64,000 nt of DNA from Candidatus Melainabacteria bacterium (GTDB lineage: Bacteria > Cyanobacteriota > Vampirovibrionia > Obscuribacterales > Obscuribacteraceae), in NCBI GenBank assembly GCA_003242885.1, contig QKMZ01000015.1:736214-800213 (forward strand). Direction: 5' to 3'. Below are positions 26,652 to 35,250 of this stretch, in pieces. The notes under the pieces were generated by a model. The model did no database searches and was not told where the DNA came from. It worked only from the letters and a program-made list of their open reading frames with translations. The number at the start of each line of letters is the position of its first letter. The stretch's first letter is position 1. A program made the position numbers and the translations under genes.

Positions 26652-29147
26652 ATGCAAACAACGTCCCACCAGCCCACGAAAGCTGACAGTTCAAACGACT
26701 TCGGTATGCCTCGACGTTCATTTGGACGGCATTTTGTGCTTTCGCTTGGCGTAATCGCGCTCGGCTGTGGGATTCTGGCGGTTGCACGCGTGTGCCACGT
26801 CATCCTGACCGTCGGCGGCAACAATATTTCCAACGACTACCTGGACGTTGTTCCGGCGATTAATTTCGCCTTCAGTGGAAAACTCGATGGGTCCAACTTC
26901 CTTTCGGCACTTAAGGTCGGCCAGCACTTCGTCGCGCTGCCGATGGCTTTCCACCTTCTTTCTGCCTATTTCTTCGATTGGAATGCACGCGCGGAGTTGC
27001 TTATCGGCGTTGGCCTCAATTTAGTTCGGTCTTTGCTGCTATTTGACCTTCTGGCGCATCGATATAAAAAAGAATGGAGGTTGTTGGTCTTTGGCGCCGT
27101 ATTAGCGCTCGTTTTTTCAATGACTCAGGCTTCCATTCATTTCTTTGGTCAGGCGTGCTTTCCCGTAAGTCTGGCCACTCTGGGCTTTACAGTCGCATTG
27201 TGGGGGCTCGTGCGCTTCAAAGATTGGCGTGGTATTTCATTGATGCTGGCAGGGGGTATTTCTTCCGCTGCTTCAATGGGCAACGTACCTGCTTGCTGGG
27301 CTGCTCTTCTAGTCGCGGCTGTGTTGTGCGGATATAGACTCAAAGAACGAAACATCTACATTGCCTGGGTCTTTGGAGCAATTTCTTCGTTTGCTCCGTA
27401 CCTCTTCTTTCACTCGGCGCAGCCTAGTGTCCTTAAATATTGTCAGCATTGGTTTGATCCGTTGTTCTTCATCAATGTGATCGGACGCCCTTTTGCAAAT
27501 CAGATAGGACTACATATCGGTAGGCTTCCCCTGTCTGAGTTTGCTGGTGGCGCAGGGCTCGCGCTGTTCTTGTTCGCGTTAGCGGCGAGTTGGCGATTGA
27601 AGAACTTTGATACGCACATGAAAGCATCACTGGCATTGTGCACATATGGATTGGTATCGGCAGCGATGCTGAGCTGTGTCAGAACCTACGTTTGCCCGTG
27701 GTACTGCGGATTCACTATCTACTTTTGGATTGGGGTTGTTGGTCTGTTGATGTCATTGCTTCAGGGCGTTCAGCCAAAAGGCAATATCGAAAAAACTGAT
27801 GCAAAGCCGCGCTTGAGCATTGTTTTGAAAACGCTTTGCGTCATTGGCCTTTTCTTCATTCCAGTCATGTATGCAGCGTCGAATCGCACATGGAAGGATA
27901 AGCACGTTTATCTCAGTACTCGCAGTCCCGCTTCTGAAGCTGGTCTGCGTAATTTTAGAGAAGCACCTTCGTATATTGAGGGTCTCCTCTTTCAATGGGG
28001 CGATGGCCAACCGCATAATGTCACCAATATCGCGCTACCTCTCGAAAAATATCAGCTCTCTGCCTTTGCGCCTGATCAAACTTGGTCGCTGCAGGGAGAT
28101 TTTGTGCTGCCCCGCGTCAGAGTCTTTAACACAGCTTCTGTACCGCCGGTGCGTTTCATTGAAAATGACACCGCTGATCACGCTGTACCTTGGTCTTACT
28201 ACGAACATGCGAATGTGTATGTTCATTCGCCCAACGCCATTAGCTGGACGATTCCATTTCCTGCGGATTTGCGAAGTGCGCGTTTTAGGACGGCTTTGAA
28301 GATTGGTTCGCCGAGTAAACGAGTTAAGCCTGTCATCACAGATGGTGTCACAGGGAAAGTTTACGCCATAACCGAAAGCGCTGAGGGCGGCACTTCTCAC
28401 AAAGAGCTTTTGCAAGAAGTGCATATCGAAAAGGCTGACCAATGGGCGCCTGTTGATCTTGACCTTGCTCGTTTCAGGGGCAAAAAAGTGACTTTGGTTT
28501 TGACCACGAATGGTGGAAAAGACCATGCGGACGACATTGCGATTTTTAGATATCCAACTCTTGAAGTGAAGCTGCACAAGCGCACGCCGGAAGAAAACGC
28601 TTTATTCTCGGCGCGAATGCAGAGCGATAAGATTTTATGGCGTCCAGTAAACACTGATTTGAATGTCAATTTTGGCAAAGATTTCGACCAGCAGCAAAAG
28701 CTCGAGCTGCCTCCGCTGACTGCGCAGGATTGGCACAGCTCTCCCTTTAAAATAAACCTGCCCACCGACATAACGGGCGCACCAAAAGGGCGCACTAATT
28801 ACGCGGCGATGTCTTATACGCCGACAAGCCCGATTCCTGTCAGCGACTTCAGCCATTTGTTAGTTTCTGTCGGCGCACCAAGAATGTATGGACGTGCACT
28901 AAAAGTGATGCTCGTTCTTGATTCTGGAAGCTCTAAGATTTTCAGTATTCCTTTGCCCGCGGATAAAGGAATACATCTCTGCAGCTATGAATTGAAACTT
29001 TGCGAATTGCCAATAAATTGCTGTATCAAACAACTGGTTTTGTACCCTGCCTCTGCGCCTGGCGTTGAGAAGAGAGGAACGACCAATGTTTATAGCGTGT
29101 TGTTGATTAAGGAGAAAACTCCATCTTGGTTGGGGCAATTAAAATGA
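26652..29147 (+). CDS. Large multi-pass membrane protein, possibly GT-C-like
   Basis: 831 residues. About nine to eleven hydrophobic helices occupy the N-terminal 420 residues. A soluble C-terminal half of beta-rich character follows, with YYEHANVYVHSP and a jelly-roll-like feel around IEKADQWAPVDLDLARFRG. The D-containing first loop (NDYLDVVPAINFAFSGK) recalls GT-C glycosyltransferases, but no defining motif was found. The stop overlaps the next start as ATGA at 29144-29147, so the two are co-translated. Function not established. Confidence 0.65.
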   Translation: MQTTSHQPTKADSSNDFGMPRRSFGRHFVLSLGVIALGCGILAVARVCHVILTVGGNNISNDYLDVVPAINFAFSGKLDGSNFLSALKVGQHFVALPMAFHLLSAYFFDWNARAELLIGVGLNLVRSLLLFDLLAHRYKKEWRLLVFGAVLALVFSMTQASIHFFGQACFPVSLATLGFTVALWGLVRFKDWRGISLMLAGGISSAASMGNVPACWAALLVAAVLCGYRLKERNIYIAWVFGAISSFAPYLFFHSAQPSVLKYCQHWFDPLFFINVIGRPFANQIGLHIGRLPLSEFAGGAGLALFLFALAASWRLKNFDTHMKASLALCTYGLVSAAMLSCVRTYVCPWYCGFTIYFWIGVVGLLMSLLQGVQPKGNIEKTDAKPRLSIVLKTLCVIGLFFIPVMYAASNRTWKDKHVYLSTRSPASEAGLRNFREAPSYIEGLLFQWGDGQPHNVTNIALPLEKYQLSAFAPDQTWSLQGDFVLPRVRVFNTASVPPVRFIENDTADHAVPWSYYEHANVYVHSPNAISWTIPFPADLRSARFRTALKIGSPSKRVKPVITDGVTGKVYAITESAEGGTSHKELLQEVHIEKADQWAPVDLDLARFRGKKVTLVLTTNGGKDHADDIAIFRYPTLEVKLHKRTPEENALFSARMQSDKILWRPVNTDLNVNFGKDFDQQQKLELPPLTAQDWHSSPFKINLPTDITGAPKGRTNYAAMSYTPTSPIPVSDFSHLLVSVGAPRMYGRALKVMLVLDSGSSKIFSIPLPADKGIHLCSYELKLCELPINCCIKQLVLYPASAPGVEKRGTTNVYSVLLIKEKTPSWLGQLK

Positions 29148-30265
29148 ACAAAAGAAGTAATCGGCTGTTGTCTTGGATGGTGACGGCAACCTGCTTTGCC
29201 TCACTTATGAGTCCTTTGTCAGTGTCTAGTGCTGAAGTTTCTGACGCGGACAAAACTGTTTCATCAAAAACAGTTTTGCCTGAAGCAAAAGAAACTCCAC
29301 CGCCATTCAAAGTTGCGGGAAAGGTTTCTCGAACTCTGCAAACAGTGACTGGACTTAATCTTTTGGGCTCGGTTGTTGCTGGTCAAACCGCAAAACTAGT
29401 ACTCAAAAGGAAGTTGGGTGGCGACGTAAAAGTCAAAGTGAAGCTCTACAGTTTTACTGATTTGCTCTCGGGCAAAGTGAAAGGTGTTGATTGTTCTCTC
29501 AAAAATTCTAGCGTAAAGGGCGTCAACATCGGGCAGGTGACCGCATCGACGAACCAGCCTGTGTGGATTGATTTGCATGACAAGCGTCATATTCAGCTCA
29601 AAACGCCTGTTCTAGTCAACGTCAAAGCTGCGTTGACGAAAGAGCAGATCACAGACGCACTGAAGAGCGAGAAGGTTGCGAAGTCCTTGCGTGGACTGAA
29701 TCTCGATTTGCCTGGTCTGGGTGCGCAGCAGTTGCAGGTTGTGAATCCGAAGGTAGATATCGTAGAAGACAACGTTTGCATCGAAGCTCTATTAAAAGCG
29801 GAAGGTGCGGATGATTCGACTGGCGTGCCGCTCAAAATCACTGGCAAGCTCAGGCTGAAAGGCGACGATAGAGTCGAAATTGCTGACATGAAGGTTGAAA
29901 GCAGTGACATCATCGAGCCTGAGAAATTCGCCAATTTCGCAGAAGAATTGCTGAATCCGCTCATTGATTTGAAAAGAATGGACCGCCGCGATCATGCATT
30001 TCGGTTGAGTTCGCTGGATATCAATCAAAACGGCTTATCTAGCGAAGGGCGCCTGATACTCGCGCCGAAAAATCCTGCCGGGGTTGTTCCAGTTGCACCC
30101 GCTGCGCCAACAAAGGCGTCCGCAGGGGCGTCTTCAAAGGCAACGCTCTCGTCAACTACGCAGCATTCAGAGACTGCTGCTTCCACGACATCTGCCACAA
30201 CTTCTTCCGTGAATACTCCAACAAATTCTTCGGGAATTGCCGGAGTTGAGCAAAAGACCCGCTAA
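29144..30265 (+). CDS. DUF2993/LmeA-like secreted lipid-binding protein
   Basis: 373 residues from the ATG at 29144, which overlaps the preceding stop; a TTG at 29126 gives six more. A signal peptide (LLSWMVTATCFASLMSPLSVSSA) is followed by an alternating beta region. It contains KVKLYSFTDLLSGKVKGVDC, IKLKTPVLVNVKAALTKEQI-like strands, VEIADMKVESSDI and FAEELLNPLIDLKRM, which matches the DUF2993 (LmeA) pattern. Members bind phospholipid in the periplasm. A Ser/Thr/Ala-rich tail of about 60 residues follows. Its coupling to the membrane protein suggests a joint envelope role. Confidence 0.75.
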   Translation: MNKRSNRLLSWMVTATCFASLMSPLSVSSAEVSDADKTVSSKTVLPEAKETPPPFKVAGKVSRTLQTVTGLNLLGSVVAGQTAKLVLKRKLGGDVKVKVKLYSFTDLLSGKVKGVDCSLKNSSVKGVNIGQVTASTNQPVWIDLHDKRHIQLKTPVLVNVKAALTKEQITDALKSEKVAKSLRGLNLDLPGLGAQQLQVVNPKVDIVEDNVCIEALLKAEGADDSTGVPLKITGKLRLKGDDRVEIADMKVESSDIIEPEKFANFAEELLNPLIDLKRMDRRDHAFRLSSLDINQNGLSSEGRLILAPKNPAGVVPVAPAAPTKASAGASSKATLSSTTQHSETAASTTSATTSSVNTPTNSSGIAGVEQKTR

Positions 30266-30297
30266 AGTGTATTAGCACTGTTTAGAAAGAGGAATCG

Positions 30298-30858
30298 ATG
30301 ACTATTAGTTCAAGAGCGACAAGACTGGTTCAAATCGCGGTGGGCACGCTCGCCGGCTCTGTAGTCCTGCTAACAGGGTGTGCGGAGCGCAAAATATTGA
30401 CTGGTTCTGCCGTTCCGCAGCGCCAACATGCCGAGAGGGCTGTTCAGGCAGAACTGGTGGGCAATACCGCTGAAGTTTGGTTCGTAAAGCCAGGCGGCGA
30501 GAACCTCGAACTGGTCAAAGTGAGTCGAAAGCTGAACGGGAAAGACAAGCTGGAGGCGGCGATTACGGAACTTCTGCATGGACCAACCGGTGAAGAAGAG
30601 GGGCAGGGTCTTGCCACAGAGATTCCAAAGGGAACTATTCTTTTGGGTGTAACGCCTCTAGATGATGACTACGAGATTGATTTGTCCAGGCGATTTGCTG
30701 CTAGTGGTGGCGGCGCTTCTATGGAAACCCGCATGGAGCAACTGAAGAGGACCGTAACCTCTGTTGTCGGCGCGCGCAAAGTCTACCTAAACGTTGAAGG
30801 CAAGCGTCTTGTTGCCTCATCCGATGGGCTGGAAATCCAGCAACCAATAAATTATTAG
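30298..30858 (+). CDS. GerMN-domain lipoprotein
   Basis: 186 residues. A signal with lipobox LLTGC (Cys at about 28) predicts a lipoprotein. The mature part (about 50-175) follows the GerMN domain: EVWFVKPGG, LVKVSRKL, LEAAITELLHGPT, ATEIPKGTILLGV, YEIDLSRRF and QLKRTVTSVVGARKVYLNVEG. GerMN occurs in envelope and cell-wall-associated proteins. GAGGA lies just before the ATG. It follows the DUF2993-like gene by 32 bases and is probably in the same operon. Confidence 0.85.
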   Translation: MTISSRATRLVQIAVGTLAGSVVLLTGCAERKILTGSAVPQRQHAERAVQAELVGNTAEVWFVKPGGENLELVKVSRKLNGKDKLEAAITELLHGPTGEEEGQGLATEIPKGTILLGVTPLDDDYEIDLSRRFAASGGGASMETRMEQLKRTVTSVVGARKVYLNVEGKRLVASSDGLEIQQPINY

Positions 30859-31228
30859 AGCGCAGCCGCGCCTTATTTTGGCGTGGGGGCGCGTGACACG
30901 CGTCCGTTTTTGTAGGGGCGCTGCCATGCATCGTCCGGTGTTTTCCTGGGAGCGCCGGCGGCTCGCCGGCTTTGTAGTTTCGTGCGGGCGCGTTTCTGCC
31001 CGTTTATGAGGCTCGCTTAAGAGCCATAGGCTTTGGTTTCGCAATTCGTATTAACAAAGAGTGTGAGTCTGGGCGTATATACATCTTGTCTGTTATCATT
31101 AGCATTCGCTATGTGCTGCGGCTTCTTCGAGCCGTGAGCATAGTCGAACCGTCATCAACAGTCGGGGTTGACTGCAAGAGACCACGTGCTCTTTCGGGGC
31201 CCACACAACCAGAGTTGAAATAAAAAAT
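30859..31228. other. Intergenic region with palindromes and probable rpmE leader
   Basis: 370 bases. The first 115 contain two palindromes: GGCGCGTGACACGCGTCC near 30888-30905 and the GGGAGC-type GCCGGCGGCTCGCCGGC copy at 30948-30970. The second half should be the rpmE promoter and leader. A small hairpin GGCT/AGCC lies near 31121-31134, and a GC-rich TCGGGG segment precedes the start. No clear promoter was assigned. Confidence 0.5.
30948..30970. repeat. GCCGGCGGCTCGCCGGC palindrome
   Basis: One of eight near-identical copies, here with the leading GGGAGC. It lies downstream of the GerMN gene. Confidence 0.85.
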
Positions 31229-31447
31229 ATGAAAGAAGGCATTCATCCTAAGTACCAGGAAATCAACGCCACCTGTGTTTGCGGCGCTGAGGTTCTTACT
31301 GGTTCTACAAAACCTGCAATCCGTGTAGAAATCTGCAGTTCCTGCCACCCGTTCTACACCGGACAACAAAAAATCGTTGACACCGAAGGTCGCGTAGACA
31401 GATTTGTCAAGCGTTACGCCAAGCAAGGTGCCAAAGCTAGCAACTAG
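31229..31447 (+). CDS. rpmE: 50S ribosomal protein L31
   Basis: 72 residues, the usual length. MKEGIHPKY, then zinc ligands C16 and C18 in ATCVCG and C36/C39 in ICSSCHPFYTG, mark the zinc-binding (C+) form of bL31. The C-terminus keeps DTEGRVDRFVKRY. It is a structural protein of the large subunit. A strong intrinsic terminator follows at 31476-31506, so it appears to be a single-gene transcript. Confidence 0.97.
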   Translation: MKEGIHPKYQEINATCVCGAEVLTGSTKPAIRVEICSSCHPFYTGQQKIVDTEGRVDRFVKRYAKQGAKASN

Positions 31448-31475
31448 CTAGTGGTGATCGATATCAATGCATTGA

Positions 31476-31506
31476 GACTTGGCAAGCAATTTGCCAAGTC
31501 TTTTTT
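31476..31506 (+). terminator. Intrinsic terminator after rpmE
   Basis: GACTTGGCAA at 31476-31485 pairs perfectly with TTGCCAAGTC at 31491-31500 around a five-base loop and is followed by six T. A textbook Rho-independent terminator. Confidence 0.95.
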
Positions 31507-31619
31507 GCAGGCATGATTTACCCTTCTATAAGTGATGAGGAATGCGGATGCGTAGGCGATGTCATGCCTCGCCCGGTGGTGAGAGGAAGGTTCTGAATTG
31601 AATGTGGGGTGGCACTTAT

Positions 31620-31678
31620 GCCGCCCGAAAGCCGCCGAGAAGGCGGTGCTAAAAAGCCGGCGAGCCGCCGGCGCTCCC
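31620..31678. repeat. Palindrome cluster upstream of pyrF
   Basis: A GCCGCCGAGAAGGCGG hairpin near 31631-31646 is followed by an inverted copy of the GCCGGCGAGCCGCCGGC family at 31656-31672 plus GCTCCC. It ends about 45 bases before the likely pyrF start. Confidence 0.75.
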
Positions 31679-31724
31679 AGGAAAAGAGGAAGTGTCCCAA
31701 GTGCAAAAAGTAGAAGAAGCGAAA

Positions 31725-32450
31725 ATGACTCAATTAAACGGGAAAGAACGGCTAATCGTGGCTCTCGATGTGCCCACGATGTTTGATGCGCTTAAGTTGG
31801 TCGAAGAGTTGAAAGACGAAGTCGGCATGTTCAAAGTGGGTCTCGAACTCTTCACGCACTGCGGCACAAAACTTCTGGACGAATTGAAAAAGCTGGAAGC
31901 GCCGGTATTCTTTGATGGCAAGTTTCACGATATTCCCAACACCGCTGCTGCAGCATCAAGAGAGATAGGCCGGCGCGGTGTGCAGATGTTCAACGTGCAT
32001 GCTCAGGGCGGCAGTGAAATGATCAGAACCGCACAGAAAGCTGCACACGAAGCTGCGGATGAGGCAAAAGTGCCCCGACCGATTCTTCTTGCCGTCACCG
32101 TATTGACAAGCATCTCGCAAGAAATTTTGACTAAGGATTTGGGAATTACCGACAAAGTTGACGAAGTTGTGGCGCGCTATGCGGTTCTTGCGAAAGCATC
32201 AGGAGCCGACGGAGTGGTGGCATCTGCAAAAGAAGTTCCAATTATTCGTGAGAGAATCGGCAAGGACTTCGTAATCGTCACTCCAGGGATTCGCCCATCG
32301 TGGGCGGCCGAAGACGATCAGAAGCGCATTGTCACACCGAAAGATGCGGTGTCGATGGGTACAGACTACGTCGTTGTCGGTCGCCCGATTACGCGTGCGA
32401 ATGATAGAAAAGACGCAGCTAAGCGCATCGCAGAAGAGCTCAGCGTTTAG
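31725..32450 (+). CDS. pyrF: Orotidine 5'-phosphate decarboxylase
   Basis: 241 residues from the ATG at 31725; a GTG at 31692 after AAGAGGA would add 11. It converts OMP to UMP, the last step of de novo pyrimidine synthesis. The catalytic set is present: K37 in FKVGLELF and D64, K66, D69 in FFDGKFHDIPNT (the usual Leu between D64 and K66 is Gly). Phosphate-binding VTPGIRP and VVVGRPITRA close the barrel. Length is typical of the bacterial type I enzyme. No other pyr genes are adjacent. Confidence 0.95.
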   Translation: MTQLNGKERLIVALDVPTMFDALKLVEELKDEVGMFKVGLELFTHCGTKLLDELKKLEAPVFFDGKFHDIPNTAAAASREIGRRGVQMFNVHAQGGSEMIRTAQKAAHEAADEAKVPRPILLAVTVLTSISQEILTKDLGITDKVDEVVARYAVLAKASGADGVVASAKEVPIIRERIGKDFVIVTPGIRPSWAAEDDQKRIVTPKDAVSMGTDYVVVGRPITRANDRKDAAKRIAEELSV

Positions 32451-32473
32451 CTGAAAGGTATTGGCTGCCTTCC

Positions 32474-34546
32474 ATGAATCGGCAACTCGAGCGTTCAGAA
32501 AAACTAACTCTTCCACCCCACGACAGTGACCCCAGCATGCCGGGCGACGCATGGCGTCGCCCCTCCGCCACCGACGAAGAATCGCGTCGTCCGTACGCAC
32601 AGGAGCAAGCATCTCCTTCGCAACATAAAAATGGGCCGCGTACAAAGCCCCTCTATGCCTTCAACTCAAGGCACAAGTTAGTCAATGCTATTTTTGCGTT
32701 GCTTCTTGCTCTGTGTGCATGCTTCAGTTCAATGATGTTTTCGATCGCAGGCGTGTTGTTGCCGGCGTCTTTGATGCTTGCCCCAGCTGCGTTTCCGCCC
32801 CCTGTGCAAGCAGCTGAAGAACGTGAGCGCCCGGTCAATTTCGTTTTCCTTGTCGATGTCTCCGGCAGCATGGTGATGAAATCGACAATGGTGAAAGGAC
32901 CGGACGGGAAGGACATAACTCTTTTCGAAGCGTTGCGTTCGGCGCTGAAGCAAATGGTTGAAGACAGCCGCTTGATTGGACCTGCGAGCCAAGTCTCCTT
33001 CATCACATTTGGAACCGCAATAACAGAGAAAGCTGACTGGCCGAACAAGCTTGGTGACCCGGCGCTACGCGCACAATTGGTCAACAAAATCGCCTCACCC
33101 GAAACTCTCTCTGCCGACAAACACGGTGACACGTACATGGGTGGAGCGCTTTATGCCGCCGTCGAAAAGGCGCGCGCTATGGCGAAGGAAGGCGACGCGT
33201 GCACTATGACGTTCATTGTGATGTTTACCGATGGATGGGATGAACCACCAGCAGGCGCACCGCATAAAGTGCGCGATGTATCGAAGCAAATTTTGCTAGA
33301 AAAGAGAATCGCCAAAGAAAAAGTTGGTGTAGATACGTGGCAAACGCGTGTTGTGGGCTTGCAGCGATTGCCAGACAGCAAGGCTGGAACGACCACAGCG
33401 AAAGAACTTGCGACACTGATTGGTGGTGAATTTATCGATGTGAATTCGCAATCTGGTGGCACGGTCTCTGACAGAATTTTTGCAGCGCTGAAGAAAACTG
33501 TTGAGAGCCTGAAGGGTGAGATTGTACCAGCGCTTTCGATCTCGGAAGGTTGTTTCGGTGGTATTGATGCGAATGCTGTTGGAGCACACAACGGTTTCAT
33601 TAGCTTTGGCAACGTTGATGGGAATGGCATTGCATCTTGCGCGTTTCCCGCCGAATTACGCTCCTGTTACTCGGAACAAATTGCGAAAGCCGAAGAATGT
33701 TCCGCTTCTGTGAGCACTGCAAAGCAAAACGAAGTTTTGAAGTTCCTTTCGTCACCTCTTGTTCGACCTCAAGGTTGGAAACTTGCTTCAACTCTGCCGC
33801 CTGGTGCTATTACAGTTGCATTGACGCATGCGGATGTTGTTCTTGCTCCGATTGTTCCGGGTCGCAAATACGAGGGTGACAAGCCGACCAACCTCGTTCC
33901 TGTGACCGTTCAAGCGCACAGCAATTGCCCTGCCGGGCACTTCCTCGGTTTCCTCAAAATGTTATCTACCGCACGAGTGCCTCAGTACCTTCCTTTTGTG
34001 GTTTCTGTACCGAGCAGACTTGTTGCTTCGCCCGAGAACATCAAAGTAAAAGTGAAAAAGCCTGGCTTCTTTTGGCCAGAACCGACTGCAGTCGAAATCA
34101 CAACGTCTATTGGTCAATCTGAGGGCGCAAAACGCCAGACTGCTGTAAATATTGAGGTAATTCCCGAGGCTGCTCAGATGAAGGCTGAAGCCGGTAAACC
34201 GACGGCAGCCGAGTATCAGAACGAAAAGATTGATGTGGCAAACATCAACGATGGCAAGTCTGTGAAGTTTGCCTACGATGCCTCAAAGGCAGACAAGCAA
34301 GAGATAAAGATGAATGTCGCTATTCCTGCGAGACAAAAGCCGGGTCGGTATGAAGGCAAGTTGGTTGTGAAGGTGAGCGGGGATTCGGAAACGATGGCGC
34401 CGAGCCAGATTCCGTTTGAAGTGGTTGTCGACCCAAGTCCGTGGGAAGAAGTCGCGCCCGTTGCTATTCCATTGATTATTGTCTGCATTATCGTTTGCGG
34501 ATTGGGCATCTTCCTGTGGTTGTCTACACTGAAACGCGGACGGTAG
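32474..34546 (+). CDS. vWA-domain membrane protein
   Basis: 690 residues. The N-terminal 55 are polar and include translated palindrome sequence (MPGDAWRRPS). Hydrophobic segments follow at about 70-108, then a von Willebrand A domain (about 118-345) with a complete MIDAS: DVSGSM near 127, a Thr in GDTYMGGAL and FTDGWDE near 252. Beta-sandwich-like regions follow and a membrane helix at the very C-terminus (VAIPLIIVCIIVCGLGIFLW). The vWA domain thus faces the outside or periplasm. It precedes a small membrane protein and a tubulin-like GTPase, a known type of pairing. The start is uncertain because of the inserted repeat. Confidence 0.85.
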   Translation: MNRQLERSEKLTLPPHDSDPSMPGDAWRRPSATDEESRRPYAQEQASPSQHKNGPRTKPLYAFNSRHKLVNAIFALLLALCACFSSMMFSIAGVLLPASLMLAPAAFPPPVQAAEERERPVNFVFLVDVSGSMVMKSTMVKGPDGKDITLFEALRSALKQMVEDSRLIGPASQVSFITFGTAITEKADWPNKLGDPALRAQLVNKIASPETLSADKHGDTYMGGALYAAVEKARAMAKEGDACTMTFIVMFTDGWDEPPAGAPHKVRDVSKQILLEKRIAKEKVGVDTWQTRVVGLQRLPDSKAGTTTAKELATLIGGEFIDVNSQSGGTVSDRIFAALKKTVESLKGEIVPALSISEGCFGGIDANAVGAHNGFISFGNVDGNGIASCAFPAELRSCYSEQIAKAEECSASVSTAKQNEVLKFLSSPLVRPQGWKLASTLPPGAITVALTHADVVLAPIVPGRKYEGDKPTNLVPVTVQAHSNCPAGHFLGFLKMLSTARVPQYLPFVVSVPSRLVASPENIKVKVKKPGFFWPEPTAVEITTSIGQSEGAKRQTAVNIEVIPEAAQMKAEAGKPTAAEYQNEKIDVANINDGKSVKFAYDASKADKQEIKMNVAIPARQKPGRYEGKLVVKVSGDSETMAPSQIPFEVVVDPSPWEEVAPVAIPLIIVCIIVCGLGIFLWLSTLKRGR
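32542..32562. repeat. GCGACGCATGGCGTCGC palindrome inside the vWA reading frame
   Basis: GGGCGACGCATGGCGTCGCC (plus C) lies about 70 bases downstream of the annotated start and is read in frame as GDAWRRP. Either the true start is downstream or the element was inserted into the gene. Confidence 0.8.
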
Positions 34547-34916
34547 ATTGCATGCAGAAACATCGGCGGGCGGCATTTATGCCGCCCCTACAGCTGAGTG
34601 TGTAAGTTCAAATTCTGTAAGGAAGCCGCATGCGGCTCCCTGCGCAGGGAGGCATATGTGCCTCCCGTACAGCGGAAGGTGTCCGATACAAAAAGGTCGC
34701 GTGCAATGCGACCCCCAAAAAAAAAGGGAGATGCATGGCATCCACCTACAGAAAAAACAATCTTTGAAGTCCGTAAACCCAATAGGGGCGCCAATTCTTG
34801 TGAGATTCTTAAGAGTTGGATTTTTGCGTTTAGGAAGTATTCCCAGCGGGCTAATGCCTATTAATTAGAAAACAGAAGAAAAATTCAATCGACCTGACAA
34901 GGAAAGGACACAGAGC
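34547..34916. other. Intergenic region made largely of palindromes
   Basis: 370 bases between the vWA and small membrane protein genes. About 190 bases (34568-34751) are a head-to-tail run of palindromes, annotated separately. The rest is AT-rich and leads to AAGGA before the next start. No gene seen. Confidence 0.6.
34568..34751. repeat. Array of five different short palindromes
   Basis: In order: GGGCGGCATTTATGCCGCCC (34568-34587), GGAAGCCGCATGCGGCTCC (34621-34639), GGGAGGCATATGTGCCTCCC (34647-34666), GGTCGCGTGCAATGCGACC (34695-34713) and GGGAGATGCATGGCATCCAC (34726-34745). Three are followed by CTACAG or GTACAG. Each has a different stem with full pairing. Confidence 0.85.
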
Positions 34917-35123
34917 ATGGACACGACGTGGTGGTACGGAATTCTCGCTATCGTTAGCATTCTCATCGCTGTTGCTCTGAGGTTCGGCATTTACACAATT
35001 CTTGTGAAATTTAATCGCTGGTTGCCGGAGAGGGCAACAAAAGTCGCGAACGTTTCAAGTATGGCGGCAGGTGGAGTCGCGCTGCTCGCACTGGTAGGAA
35101 ATTTTCTGCTTTCGAAGCACTGA
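34917..35123 (+). CDS. Small membrane protein
   Basis: 68 residues with two hydrophobic helices (YGILAIVSILIAVALRFGIY and SSMAAGGVALLALVGNFLL) joined by a basic loop (KFNRWLPERATK). AAGGA lies about 15 bases before the ATG. It sits between the vWA protein and the tubulin-like GTPase in the same direction, so it may be a membrane subunit of that locus. No family recognised. Confidence 0.75.
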   Translation: MDTTWWYGILAIVSILIAVALRFGIYTILVKFNRWLPERATKVANVSSMAAGGVALLALVGNFLLSKH

Positions 35124-35250
35124 GTCAGTTAATTCGCTGTTCGCAACCTGAGACAAGGCGCTCAGGGCGTGCACGTAGCAAGTTTTGTTTGGTTTGAATT
35201 GGTGGTCCGGTGGTCGTCAGCAAAGGCAAACTTTAGAGGACTTGAAAGTC

